From: Allobosea sp.
GTDB taxonomy: Bacteria > Pseudomonadota > Alphaproteobacteria > Rhizobiales > Kaistiaceae
Length of the DNA stretch: 64,000 nt
Direction: 5' to 3'
Assembly (NCBI GenBank): GCA_017307955.1
Contig: JAFKFV010000023.1
Location: 1 to 64,000, forward strand
The notes under the pieces: model-generated
The model's input: the letters and a program-made list of their open reading frames with translations, nothing else
What the model was told of the DNA's origin: nothing
The model's database searches: none
Program-made: the position numbers and the translations under genes
Shown here: piece after piece, positions 35,030-41,307 of the stretch
Layout: each line of letters starts with the position of its first letter
How positions within the stretch are numbered: the first letter of the stretch is position 1

Positions 35030-35063
35030 CTCACCCCGGCGTCGTGGGCGACGCCGGGGTGAG
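35030..35063 (-). promoter_or_regulatory. Perfect 15-bp intercistronic stem-loop between binding protein and permease
   Basis: CTCACCCCGGCGTCG (35030-35044) is exactly complementary to CGACGCCGGGGTGAG (35049-35063) with a 4-base loop TGGG. It lies 53 bp after the binding-protein stop and 53 bp before the permease start, and no T-run follows. As at 6379-6403, the place suggests a processing or stabilising stem that keeps binding-protein mRNA more abundant than permease mRNA. This is known for mal-type operons and inferred here. Confidence 0.65.
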
Positions 35064-35116
35064 GATCGTCGGGCGGGCAACGTGTGGGGAGGTCCCCGCC
35101 TTCAGTCGTTTGGGGC

Positions 35117-36400
35117 TTACTTGGTCGCGGCTTCCATCGCGGCCTGGCCGGCCTTGACGGCGGCGGCGGCGTCCTCGCCGTTGACGACGACCTTCTGCAG
35201 CGTCTCGGCCAGGATGTTCTGCGCCGAGATCGGGCCGATCGCCGGGAAGACGCGGCCGTCGGTGAAGCCGAACAGCTTGCCGTTGGCGGAGTTGGCGATC
35301 ATCTGCTCGACCTGCGGCTTGTACTTCACAACAAGCGGATCGCTCCAGAAGCTGGCCGACTTGGCGCCATCCTCGGTCACGGGCAGGAAGAGGCCGGGCT
35401 CCATGGTCAGGAACTTGCCGTAGGTCTCCGGCTCGAGGAGATAGGCGATGAACTTCTTCGCCGCGTCGCGCTTCGCCGCATCCTTGGCGAGGATGATCGC
35501 CGCGTTGGAATAGGCGATCGTCGCCGACTCCTTCTGGTCGTCGGCATGGGGAACCGCCGCGATGCCGAGTTCGGCCGGATCGCCGCCGCCCTGCTGGTCA
35601 TAGGTCGAGATCACCGTGAACTGCAGGATCGAGGCGCAGTTTTCCGATGCGAAGCAGGCCTCGGCCTCGCCCCAGGTCCAGTTCGCCGCGTCGGGCGAGG
35701 AATACTTGTAGAGGTCCTTGTAGAAGGCATAGGATTCGACGGTCTTCGGATTGTCGAAGCGCAGCGTGCCATCAGCGTTGAAGAGCTCGGAGGCGCCGTT
35801 GTTGACCATGACGGCATAGGTCGTCTGGTCGGTATAGAGCTGCTTGTTGGCCGGCAGGCCGACGCCGAACACGCCGTCCTTGGAGAGCTTCTCGGCGGCC
35901 GCCTTCCACTCGCTCCAGGTCTTCGGCGCCTCGATGCCGGCCGCGGTGAAGGCCTTCTTATGGTACCAATAGTTGAGGCTCATATTGTAGAGCGGCACCG
36001 CCCAGACGCCGCCGTCATAGCTGTAGGGCTCGACGGTCGCGGGGATGAAGTGGTGCTTGGCGTCGAGTTCCTTCACGAAGTCGGCGACCGACTCGAGCTT
36101 GTCGACCTTGCGGATGACGGTCGTGAAGTCAGGGATCGCGAACAGGATGTCCGGCTGGTTGCCGGCTGCGATCGATGCCGGGACCTTGGCATAGACCTCG
36201 CCCCAGCTCTGCGGCTCCTGGCTGACCTTGATGTCCGGATTGGCGGCGTTGAAAGCGTCGATCAGTTCCTGGACTCGCTGCACGCGATGCGGCGGCTGCT
36301 CCATGTGCCAGATCTTGACCTCGGTCACCGCGAGCGCCGGCAGGGCGCCGAAAACGGTCAGCGCCATGGCGCCGGCCAATGCATGTCCCTTGAAACGCAT
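35117..36400 (-). CDS. ABC transporter sugar-binding protein, extracellular family 1
   Basis: A 427-residue periplasmic binding protein. MRFKGHALAGAMALTVFGAL ... ALA is a Sec signal. TEVKIWHMEQPPHRVQRVQELI begins the mature protein; VWAVPLYNMSLNYWYHKKAF is the family-1 hinge region (VPLYN...WYHKKAF); KKFIAYLLEPETYGKF lies in the C-lobe. AGAGGGAAAG precedes the ATG at 36400. It is the first transporter gene after the SIS-domain and GntR genes. The ligand is unknown; an amino sugar or similar is possible from the regulator's operator type. Confidence 0.92.
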   Translation of the reverse strand: MRFKGHALAGAMALTVFGALPALAVTEVKIWHMEQPPHRVQRVQELIDAFNAANPDIKVSQEPQSWGEVYAKVPASIAAGNQPDILFAIPDFTTVIRKVDKLESVADFVKELDAKHHFIPATVEPYSYDGGVWAVPLYNMSLNYWYHKKAFTAAGIEAPKTWSEWKAAAEKLSKDGVFGVGLPANKQLYTDQTTYAVMVNNGASELFNADGTLRFDNPKTVESYAFYKDLYKYSSPDAANWTWGEAEACFASENCASILQFTVISTYDQQGGGDPAELGIAAVPHADDQKESATIAYSNAAIILAKDAAKRDAAKKFIAYLLEPETYGKFLTMEPGLFLPVTEDGAKSASFWSDPLVVKYKPQVEQMIANSANGKLFGFTDGRVFPAIGPISAQNILAETLQKVVVNGEDAAAAVKAGQAAMEAATK

Positions 36401-36429
36401 GGTCTTTCCCTCTGGTTTTGCCGCTCTCG

Positions 36430-37152
36430 TCAAAGATGCGGATTGCGCGCCTTGTAGCGTTCGGTGAGCTTCGCGTTGTTCTCCACCGCTCCCGGCATAT
36501 TGGCGCTCTGATAGACGGGAGCGGGGTGGCCTTGTTTCTCGAGGTCGGCGGCGACCTCGACGAGAAATGCGTTGAGAAGCGCCGCGCCAAGCACGGTCGA
36601 GACCGGTCCGGCGGTGAGCCCGGAGGCGAGGGTCGCGACGGCGTCGCCGGGCGGTGCGCCATTGTCGAAGACGAAATCGGCGACGTCGGCGATCCGCTCG
36701 CGGCCATTGGCGGCGGCGGTGGAATAGGCGACCGAGGTCACCGCGATCACGGTAGCGCCGCGGGCCTTGCCGAAGCGGGCCGCCTCGACGGGCGCCGCGT
36801 TGACGCCGGAGGTCGAGAAGACGACCAGCACGTCGCCGGGGCCGATCGGATAGCGGCCGAGCACGATCTCGGCGAGCCCGGTGAGCCGCTCCATCTGCGT
36901 GCTTGCCATGGCGCCTTCATGCAGCATCACCGCCGAGGCGAGCACCGGCACCACGCAGGCGAGCCCGCCGGCGCGGAAATGCCCTTCCTCGGCCATGAGA
37001 TGGGAATGGCCGGTGCCGAAGATGTAGATGAGCCCGCCCGCCGCGACCTTGGAGGCCGCGACCGCCGCCGCCGCCTCGACGGCCGCGGTTTCACGGGTGG
37101 CGGCCGCATCGAGCAGCCGCTTCGCTTCGGAGAGATAGGCGCGCGCCGTCAT
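36430..37152 (-). CDS. SIS-domain sugar isomerase (UPF0309-like)
   Basis: A 240-residue protein with one SIS (sugar isomerase) domain: IYIFGTGHSHLMAEEG and VLVVFSTSGVNAAPVEAARFGKARGATVIAVTS, which bind sugar phosphate. An N-terminal helix and the end ERYKARNPHL complete the family pattern of UPF0309-type proteins found beside sugar ABC operons. It may isomerise a phosphorylated keto or amino sugar; the substrate is not known. It lies 9 bp after the GntR gene and 29 bp before the binding-protein gene, so all belong to one operon. Confidence 0.85.
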   Translation of the reverse strand: MTARAYLSEAKRLLDAAATRETAAVEAAAAVAASKVAAGGLIYIFGTGHSHLMAEEGHFRAGGLACVVPVLASAVMLHEGAMASTQMERLTGLAEIVLGRYPIGPGDVLVVFSTSGVNAAPVEAARFGKARGATVIAVTSVAYSTAAANGRERIADVADFVFDNGAPPGDAVATLASGLTAGPVSTVLGAALLNAFLVEVAADLEKQGHPAPVYQSANMPGAVENNAKLTERYKARNPHL

Positions 37153-37161
37153 GCTGGATCC

Positions 37162-37893
37162 TCAGGCATCGGTTGAGCCGGGCGCGAGACGCACCCGCAT
37201 CGTGAAGCGGTCACCGCGATAGACCGACTGGACGAATTCGAACGGCCGCCCGGCGGCATCAAGGCTGAGGCGGGTCAGGCGGAGCACGGGCGCGCCGACC
37301 GGCACGCGCAGGATCGCGGCATCGGATTCGCCGGCCGCGCTCGCCTCGAAGCTCTGCTCGGCCTCGACGGGAAGGATGCCGAAGCGCTGCTTCAGCGTCG
37401 CGTAGAGGGAATCGGAGGCGAAGTCGGCGGCCTCGATCAGCCCCGGCGCCATGCTTTCGGGGATGTGCGCCGCCTCGAGCGCGACCGGCACGGCATCGGC
37501 CTCGCGAAGACGGAGCAGGTGATAGACGCTGGCGCCTTCCGGCACGGCGAGCCGCGCCGCGACCTCGCCGGCCGCCTCGGCTTTGCGCGCCGCCAGCACG
37601 ATGCTGGATGGACGGCGGCCGGATCGGCGCATGTCCTCGGTGAAGCTCGTCAGCGTCTGCAGCCGCTGGTCGATGCGGCTCGCGGCGACGAAATATCCCT
37701 TGGCTTCGACGCTGTTGACGAGCCCCTGCTCGACGAGGGCCTTCAACGCCCCCCGCGCCGTCATGCGGCTGACGCCGAACTCGGCGCTGAGCTCTCGCTC
37801 GGACGGCACCCGCGCGCCGACTTCGAGCGAACCGGATCGGATGGCGTCGACGAGCGAATCGGCGATGCGGCGGTAATGCGGAACGGACGGCAA
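37162..37893 (-). CDS. GntR-family transcriptional regulator, HutC/UTRA type
   Basis: A 243-residue regulator. Residues 5-68 form a winged HTH: YRRIADSLVDAIRSGSLEVGARVPSERELSAEFGVSRMTARGALKALVEQG. The UTRA effector domain follows (LTSFTEDMRRSGRRPSS, then HLLRLREADAVPVALEAAHIP and LTRLSLDAAGRPFEFVQSVYRGDRF). UTRA domains sense sugar phosphates and similar ligands. The start is TTG 37893, since no in-frame ATG fits. Two copies of a GGTATAGACC element lie 16-50 bp upstream, so it probably represses its own operon. Confidence 0.9.
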   Translation of the reverse strand: MPSVPHYRRIADSLVDAIRSGSLEVGARVPSERELSAEFGVSRMTARGALKALVEQGLVNSVEAKGYFVAASRIDQRLQTLTSFTEDMRRSGRRPSSIVLAARKAEAAGEVAARLAVPEGASVYHLLRLREADAVPVALEAAHIPESMAPGLIEAADFASDSLYATLKQRFGILPVEAEQSFEASAAGESDAAILRVPVGAPVLRLTRLSLDAAGRPFEFVQSVYRGDRFTMRVRLAPGSTDA

Positions 37894-37905
37894 GCGGGCA
37901 TCCCC

Positions 37906-37943
37906 AACTGGTATAGACCGTTTCTATCGGTATAGACCAGTTT
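37906..37943. promoter_or_regulatory. Double operator for the HutC-type regulator
   Basis: Two identical GGTATAGACC elements lie at 37910-37919 and 37929-37938, 19 bp apart, within mirrored flanks (AACTGG on the left, CCAGTTT on the right). Each resembles the near-palindromic site of the GntR/HutC group, whose DasR/NagR members recognise TGGTCTAGACCA. Their place just upstream of the first gene of the operon supports autoregulation. Confidence 0.7.
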
Positions 37944-38077
37944 GAACGTCCTGCGCAAGCCGTCGTGATGCTGTCGGAGCTTTTTGGCTGGGCGCGGAAC
38001 GCCGCTTCGGCCCGCCCGTTGTCAGGGCGTCACGGATCGGGGGCCGAAACTCTCAATAAGCGAGAAGGAGGCCGAAA

Positions 38078-38584
38078 ATGGGCTTGTTTTCCAAAGACAT
38101 CCAGACGCTGAACGATCTCTTCGTCCATCAGCTCCAGGACATCTATTACGCCGAGAATCAGATCCTGAAGGCACTGCCGAAGATGATCGACAAGGCGACC
38201 TCGCCCGAGTTGAAGGCGGGCTTCGAGGCGCATCTCGAGGAGACGCGCGGCCATGTCGAGCGGCTGGAGCAGGTGTTCCGTCAGCATGGCGCCGAGATCA
38301 AGGGCGTCGATTGCCCGGCGATCGATGGCATCATCGAGGAAGCGAACGAGGTTGCCGGCGAGATCGGCGACAAGGAAGTGCTCGACGCGGCGCTCGTCGC
38401 CTCGGCGCAGGCGGTGGAGCACTACGAGATGACCCGTTACGGCACGCTGGTCGCCTGGGCACGACGCCTCGGCCGCGACGACTGCGCCGCTCTCCTCCGC
38501 CAGAATCTCGACGAGGAGAAGGCGGCAGACAAGAAGCTGACCGCGATCGCCGAGAGCAAGGTCAACCTGCGCGCGGCCAGCTGA
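38078..38584 (+). CDS. Ferritin-like DUF892/YciF-family protein
   Basis: A 168-residue protein of the YciF group. FSKDIQTLNDLFVHQLQDIYYAENQILKALPKM is the conserved N-terminal helix pair, HLEETRGHVERLEQVF holds the metal-type E..H motif, and VEHYEMTRYGTLVAWARRLG the second. Members are stress-induced (osmotic, oxidative, desiccation) with a diiron ferritin-like bundle; the biochemical role is unsettled. A strong AAGGAGG lies before the ATG. It is the first gene of a small group with 38606-38926. Confidence 0.9.
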   Translation: MGLFSKDIQTLNDLFVHQLQDIYYAENQILKALPKMIDKATSPELKAGFEAHLEETRGHVERLEQVFRQHGAEIKGVDCPAIDGIIEEANEVAGEIGDKEVLDAALVASAQAVEHYEMTRYGTLVAWARRLGRDDCAALLRQNLDEEKAADKKLTAIAESKVNLRAAS

Positions 38585-38605
38585 GCCGCCGGAAGGAGAA
38601 CAATC

Positions 38606-38926
38606 ATGCCTCGTGGCGACAAGTCGAAATACACCGACAAGCAGGAGCGCAAGGCGGACCACATAGCGGAAGGCTATGAGGAGCGCGGCGTCTCCGAGAA
38701 GGAAGCCGAGCGCAGGGCCTGGGCGACCGTCAACAAGGACGACGGCGGCGGCAAGAAGCCGGGTGGCTCCGGCCGCGGCAAGGATACCGGCCACCCCGCC
38801 GCCCACAAGGGCGGCGAGAAGGGCGGCGAAGCCTCGGCGTCACGTTCGAAGGCTGACCGTTCAGCCTCGGCCAAGAAGGCCGCCGCGACACGCAAGCGCA
38901 ACGCGGAACACCATGCCCATGGCTGA
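38606..38926 (+). CDS. Small basic KPGGSGRG-type protein, stress-associated
   Basis: A 106-residue, highly charged protein. The conserved half is PRGDKSKYTDKQERKADHIAEGYEERGVSEKEAERRAWATVNK followed by GGGKKPGGSGRG. The second half is low complexity with Ser/Lys/Ala-rich, histone-tail-like sequence (SKADRSASAKKAAATRKR). Relatives in rhizobia are often labelled plasmid stabilisation protein, but nothing here supports such a role. It lies 21 bp downstream of the YciF-like gene and is probably co-transcribed. Nucleic-acid binding is plausible from charge only. Confidence 0.75.
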   Translation: MPRGDKSKYTDKQERKADHIAEGYEERGVSEKEAERRAWATVNKDDGGGKKPGGSGRGKDTGHPAAHKGGEKGGEASASRSKADRSASAKKAAATRKRNAEHHAHG

Positions 38927-38934
38927 CCGCTCGC

Positions 38935-39822
38935 TCAGGCGGTTTCCTGGATGGCGACGGCTGCGGCCGCCGCCGTCATGGCGAGGATAGACGCGTAAAG
39001 CGCGGCGATGTCGCGCGACAGCAGTTCGGTCGCTTCAACGCTGCCGGTTGCCGTGCGGGTGACGAGTCCTTGCGCCTCCGCCTCTCGGAGCAGCGACGCC
39101 ACATGCGCCCGCGAGACCCCGAACCGCCGAGCGATCTGGGCGATGGGTGGTCCCGGGATGCCCTCCTTGCGGCCGATGGCCAGCGACGAGAGGATCATGA
39201 AGCCGGCATCGCGATCGGTGCAGCTCTTGAGCCGGGGGGACCGTGCGAGTGGCCGGAAGCCGCGTGCGAAGATGCGGGCGAGGTTCCGCGCGAAGGCCTG
39301 GCGGAAGCGTTGGTCGCCTGTCGCTGCCAGCGCGGTGGCGCCGATGGGGTCGACGATCATCAGCGCCTCGAACAGGACGCGCCAGCGCGCCAGTACGACG
39401 TTCCAGAGCTTTTCGGTCGGCACCAGCGGCCGTTCGCGACGATCCGAGACTCCGGCGGTCGGCGCCAGATAGCCGCCCCAGCGCAGGATGGCGAGCATCG
39501 CCTTGACGCGGCCGGGGCTGCCGAGCCCGAAGTCGCGGGCCGCCTCGATCATGCGCGCCGGCGTCAGCCGCCGGCCTTCCTCGTCCGCGTCGGCATCGAG
39601 GCAGAGCACGGCGACCGCCAGCAGCACGCGGACCCGGTCACTCATGACCGTCGCCAGCACGCGGTTGCCCTCGAACAGGGCAAGAATCCCGCGGGCGGCG
39701 CGGTCATAGGCAGCGTCGAAGCTGCGATGCGCCTCGATCGCGGCGATGGCCGCTTCATCCGGAACGGCCGGCTGCGGCGAATCGGATCCGGGGCGCGCGC
39801 GCGTTTGCAGCGTCGCGGTCAT
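38935..39822 (-). CDS. Unfamiliar DNA-binding-like protein with C-terminal helix-turn-helix
   Basis: A 295-residue protein not assigned to a named family. Residues about 60-130 are helical and Arg-rich (NRVLATVMSDRVRVLLAVAVLCLDADADEEGRRLTPARMIEAARDFG). A second segment LGSPGRVKAMLAILRWGGYL reads like a wing/HTH, and near the C-terminus PIAQIARRFGVSRAHVASLLREAEAQGLV is a clear winged HTH. KLWNVVLARWRVLFEALMIVDP lies in the middle. AAGGAG precedes ATG 39822. It is convergent with the small basic protein (8-bp gap) and divergent from the small secreted proteins at 39921, which it could control. Confidence 0.7.
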   Translation of the reverse strand: MTATLQTRARPGSDSPQPAVPDEAAIAAIEAHRSFDAAYDRAARGILALFEGNRVLATVMSDRVRVLLAVAVLCLDADADEEGRRLTPARMIEAARDFGLGSPGRVKAMLAILRWGGYLAPTAGVSDRRERPLVPTEKLWNVVLARWRVLFEALMIVDPIGATALAATGDQRFRQAFARNLARIFARGFRPLARSPRLKSCTDRDAGFMILSSLAIGRKEGIPGPPIAQIARRFGVSRAHVASLLREAEAQGLVTRTATGSVEATELLSRDIAALYASILAMTAAAAAVAIQETA

Positions 39823-39920
39823 GGCAACGACTCCTTTACCGGTCCCCGATCCGGTCAAAAAACGACATTGAGGCCTCCCGGCGCCTGCTGCAAGAAGCGG
39901 CATCGGACCCAGAGGTGATT

Positions 39921-40229
39921 ATGACCAAGACGATTCGTTCGACTCTGATGGCGGCCGCTCTGGCGCTTGTCGGGCTGGGCGGCATGGCGATGCCTGGCCC
40001 GGCGGAAGCGGTTGTCTACTGCAAGGCGGTTGGCGTGCCGAAGGGCTGCGTCGCGCGGCCGACCGGTGCCGTCGTCTATTGCACGCGTCCGGGCTATCCA
40101 GTCGGCTGCGTGGCCGGTGCCGGTGCGCCCGGCGTTGGCGTGGCGCCGGGTGTCGGTGTCGGCGCTCCGGGCGTCGGCGTGCAGCCGATGAACCGCGGCG
40201 GTCCGGTCAACCGCGTGGGCGTGCGCTGA
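39921..40229 (+). CDS. Small secreted protein with two Cys repeats and a GVG-rich tail
   Basis: A 102-residue protein. The first 30 residues (IRSTLMAAALALVGLGGMAM ... AEA) are a Sec signal peptide. The mature part has two tandem units, VVYCKAVGVPKGCVARP and VVYCTRPGYPVGCVAGA, each with two Cys, then a low-complexity elastin-like tail (GVGVAPGVGVGAPGVGV). The four Cys probably form disulfides in the periplasm or outside. AGAGG precedes ATG 39921. The function is unknown. It is followed after 22 bp by another small exported protein. Confidence 0.75.
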   Translation: MTKTIRSTLMAAALALVGLGGMAMPGPAEAVVYCKAVGVPKGCVARPTGAVVYCTRPGYPVGCVAGAGAPGVGVAPGVGVGAPGVGVQPMNRGGPVNRVGVR

Positions 40230-40251
40230 ATTCTTGTTTCGGGGAATGAAG

Positions 40252-40527
40252 ATGATGAAGACGATCCTGACTTCCGCCGCTCTCCTTCTCGCCATTGGCG
40301 CCGGTCCGGCACTGGCTGATCGCGCGGCGGCGGACGCCTGCGCCAACGGCCTCAATGCCGAGGCCAAGGCGATCTATGCCGCCTCCATCGGCTCCGTCGG
40401 CAGTGGCAGCCTCAAGAGCGTCGTCACCGACGCGACCAAGAGCCTCGTCGCCGCCGGTACCGTCTCCAAGAGCACGGCGCGCTCGTCGGCGATGGCGGCC
40501 GGCGCCTGCCTGCAGCAGGCGATGTAA
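40252..40527 (+). CDS. Small exported alanine/serine-rich protein
   Basis: A 91-residue protein with signal peptide MMKTILTSAALLLAIGAGPALA and a mature domain of about 68 residues that is Ala/Ser-rich with two cysteines (DACANGL and AGACLQQ), suggesting one disulfide between N- and C-terminal helices. No known function; similar short proteins are common in Hyphomicrobiales. GGGGA is placed well for ATG 40252; ATG 40246 is an alternative. Probably co-transcribed with 39921-40229. Confidence 0.72.
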   Translation: MMKTILTSAALLLAIGAGPALADRAAADACANGLNAEAKAIYAASIGSVGSGSLKSVVTDATKSLVAAGTVSKSTARSSAMAAGACLQQAM

Positions 40528-40706
40528 CGGAAAGCGATCACAGATCCGCTCCTTCTCCCCATCCTCGAAGGGATGGTGGAGCGAGGCTGGCTCTCGGCGA
40601 AGGCCGGGCTCGTGGTGCAATGGCTTAAAGAGTTTCGAGTAGCCATATGGGTCACGAGAGCCCGGCCGCCCGCACCGGCCGGGCTGCCTTGCGTGAGGAG
40701 CCGCCC

Positions 40707-41237
40707 ATGCCGGTCGCCGCCGAGATCGAGCCGATATCCGCCGCCATCGACGCGGCGGTGTTCAAGCATGCCATGCGCCATCTCGCCGGCGCGGTCAGCG
40801 TGATCACGACGGGTTCAGGGGTCGAGAAGACGGGCTTCACCGCCTCGTCGGTCTCGTCCTTCTCCGCGGATAGTCCGTCGATTCTCGTTTCGGTGAACCG
40901 CACTTCGTCGTCCTGGCCCATCCTGGCGCGGAGCGGGCGCTTCTGCGTCAACGTCCTTGCCGAGGACCAGCAATTCGTCGCCGAGGCCTTCTCGGGACGG
41001 GGCGGAATCAAGGGGCCCGACCGCTATCTCGGTGCCGAGTGGCACAGCTTTTCGAGCGGCAGCCTCGGCCTTGTGGGTGCGCTCGCCTCGATCGACTGCG
41101 ACCTCGAAGAGGCCATCGAGCGCCATTCCCACGCCATCCTGATCGGCGCCGTGCGCGACGTGGTCCTCACGGCAGGCGCCCAGCCGCTGCTCTACTGGCA
41201 TGGCGGCTACCGACGGATTTCAAACGAAACCGGCTGA
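40707..41237 (+). CDS. Flavin reductase family protein (FMN-binding, HpaC/RutF-like)
   Basis: A 176-residue flavin reductase-like domain: FKHAMRHLAGAVSVITTGS, GFTASSVSSFSADSPSILVSVNRTSSSWPIL (FMN-binding core) and FCVNVLAEDQQFVAEAFSGRG. Such proteins supply reduced FMN to two-component monooxygenases, or are stand-alone flavin:NADH reductases. No partner monooxygenase is adjacent, so the partner is unknown. GAGGAG lies 7 bases before ATG 40707. It converges with the sulfatase gene. Confidence 0.9.
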   Translation: MPVAAEIEPISAAIDAAVFKHAMRHLAGAVSVITTGSGVEKTGFTASSVSSFSADSPSILVSVNRTSSSWPILARSGRFCVNVLAEDQQFVAEAFSGRGGIKGPDRYLGAEWHSFSSGSLGLVGALASIDCDLEEAIERHSHAILIGAVRDVVLTAGAQPLLYWHGGYRRISNETG

Positions 41238-41254
41238 ATTCAACAAAATTCAAC

Positions 41255-41285
41255 AAAAAGGGGCGGCGCCTCGCAGCCCCGCCCC
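41255..41285 (-). terminator. Intrinsic terminator of the sulfatase gene
   Basis: On the minus strand GGGGCGG (41285-41279) and CCGCCCC (41266-41260) form a 7-bp stem with a 12-base loop, followed by TTTTT (41259-41255). It lies 22 bp past the sulfatase stop codon. Confidence 0.65.
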
Positions 41286-41307
41286 GTGCATCCGCATCGG
41301 CCGGCGA

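Noticed and set aside
38606..38926. Plasmid-stabilisation or toxin-antitoxin role for the small basic protein
   Set aside because: The label is found for relatives but no partner toxin, plasmid gene or known fold supports it here; proximity to the YciF-like gene suggests stress instead.
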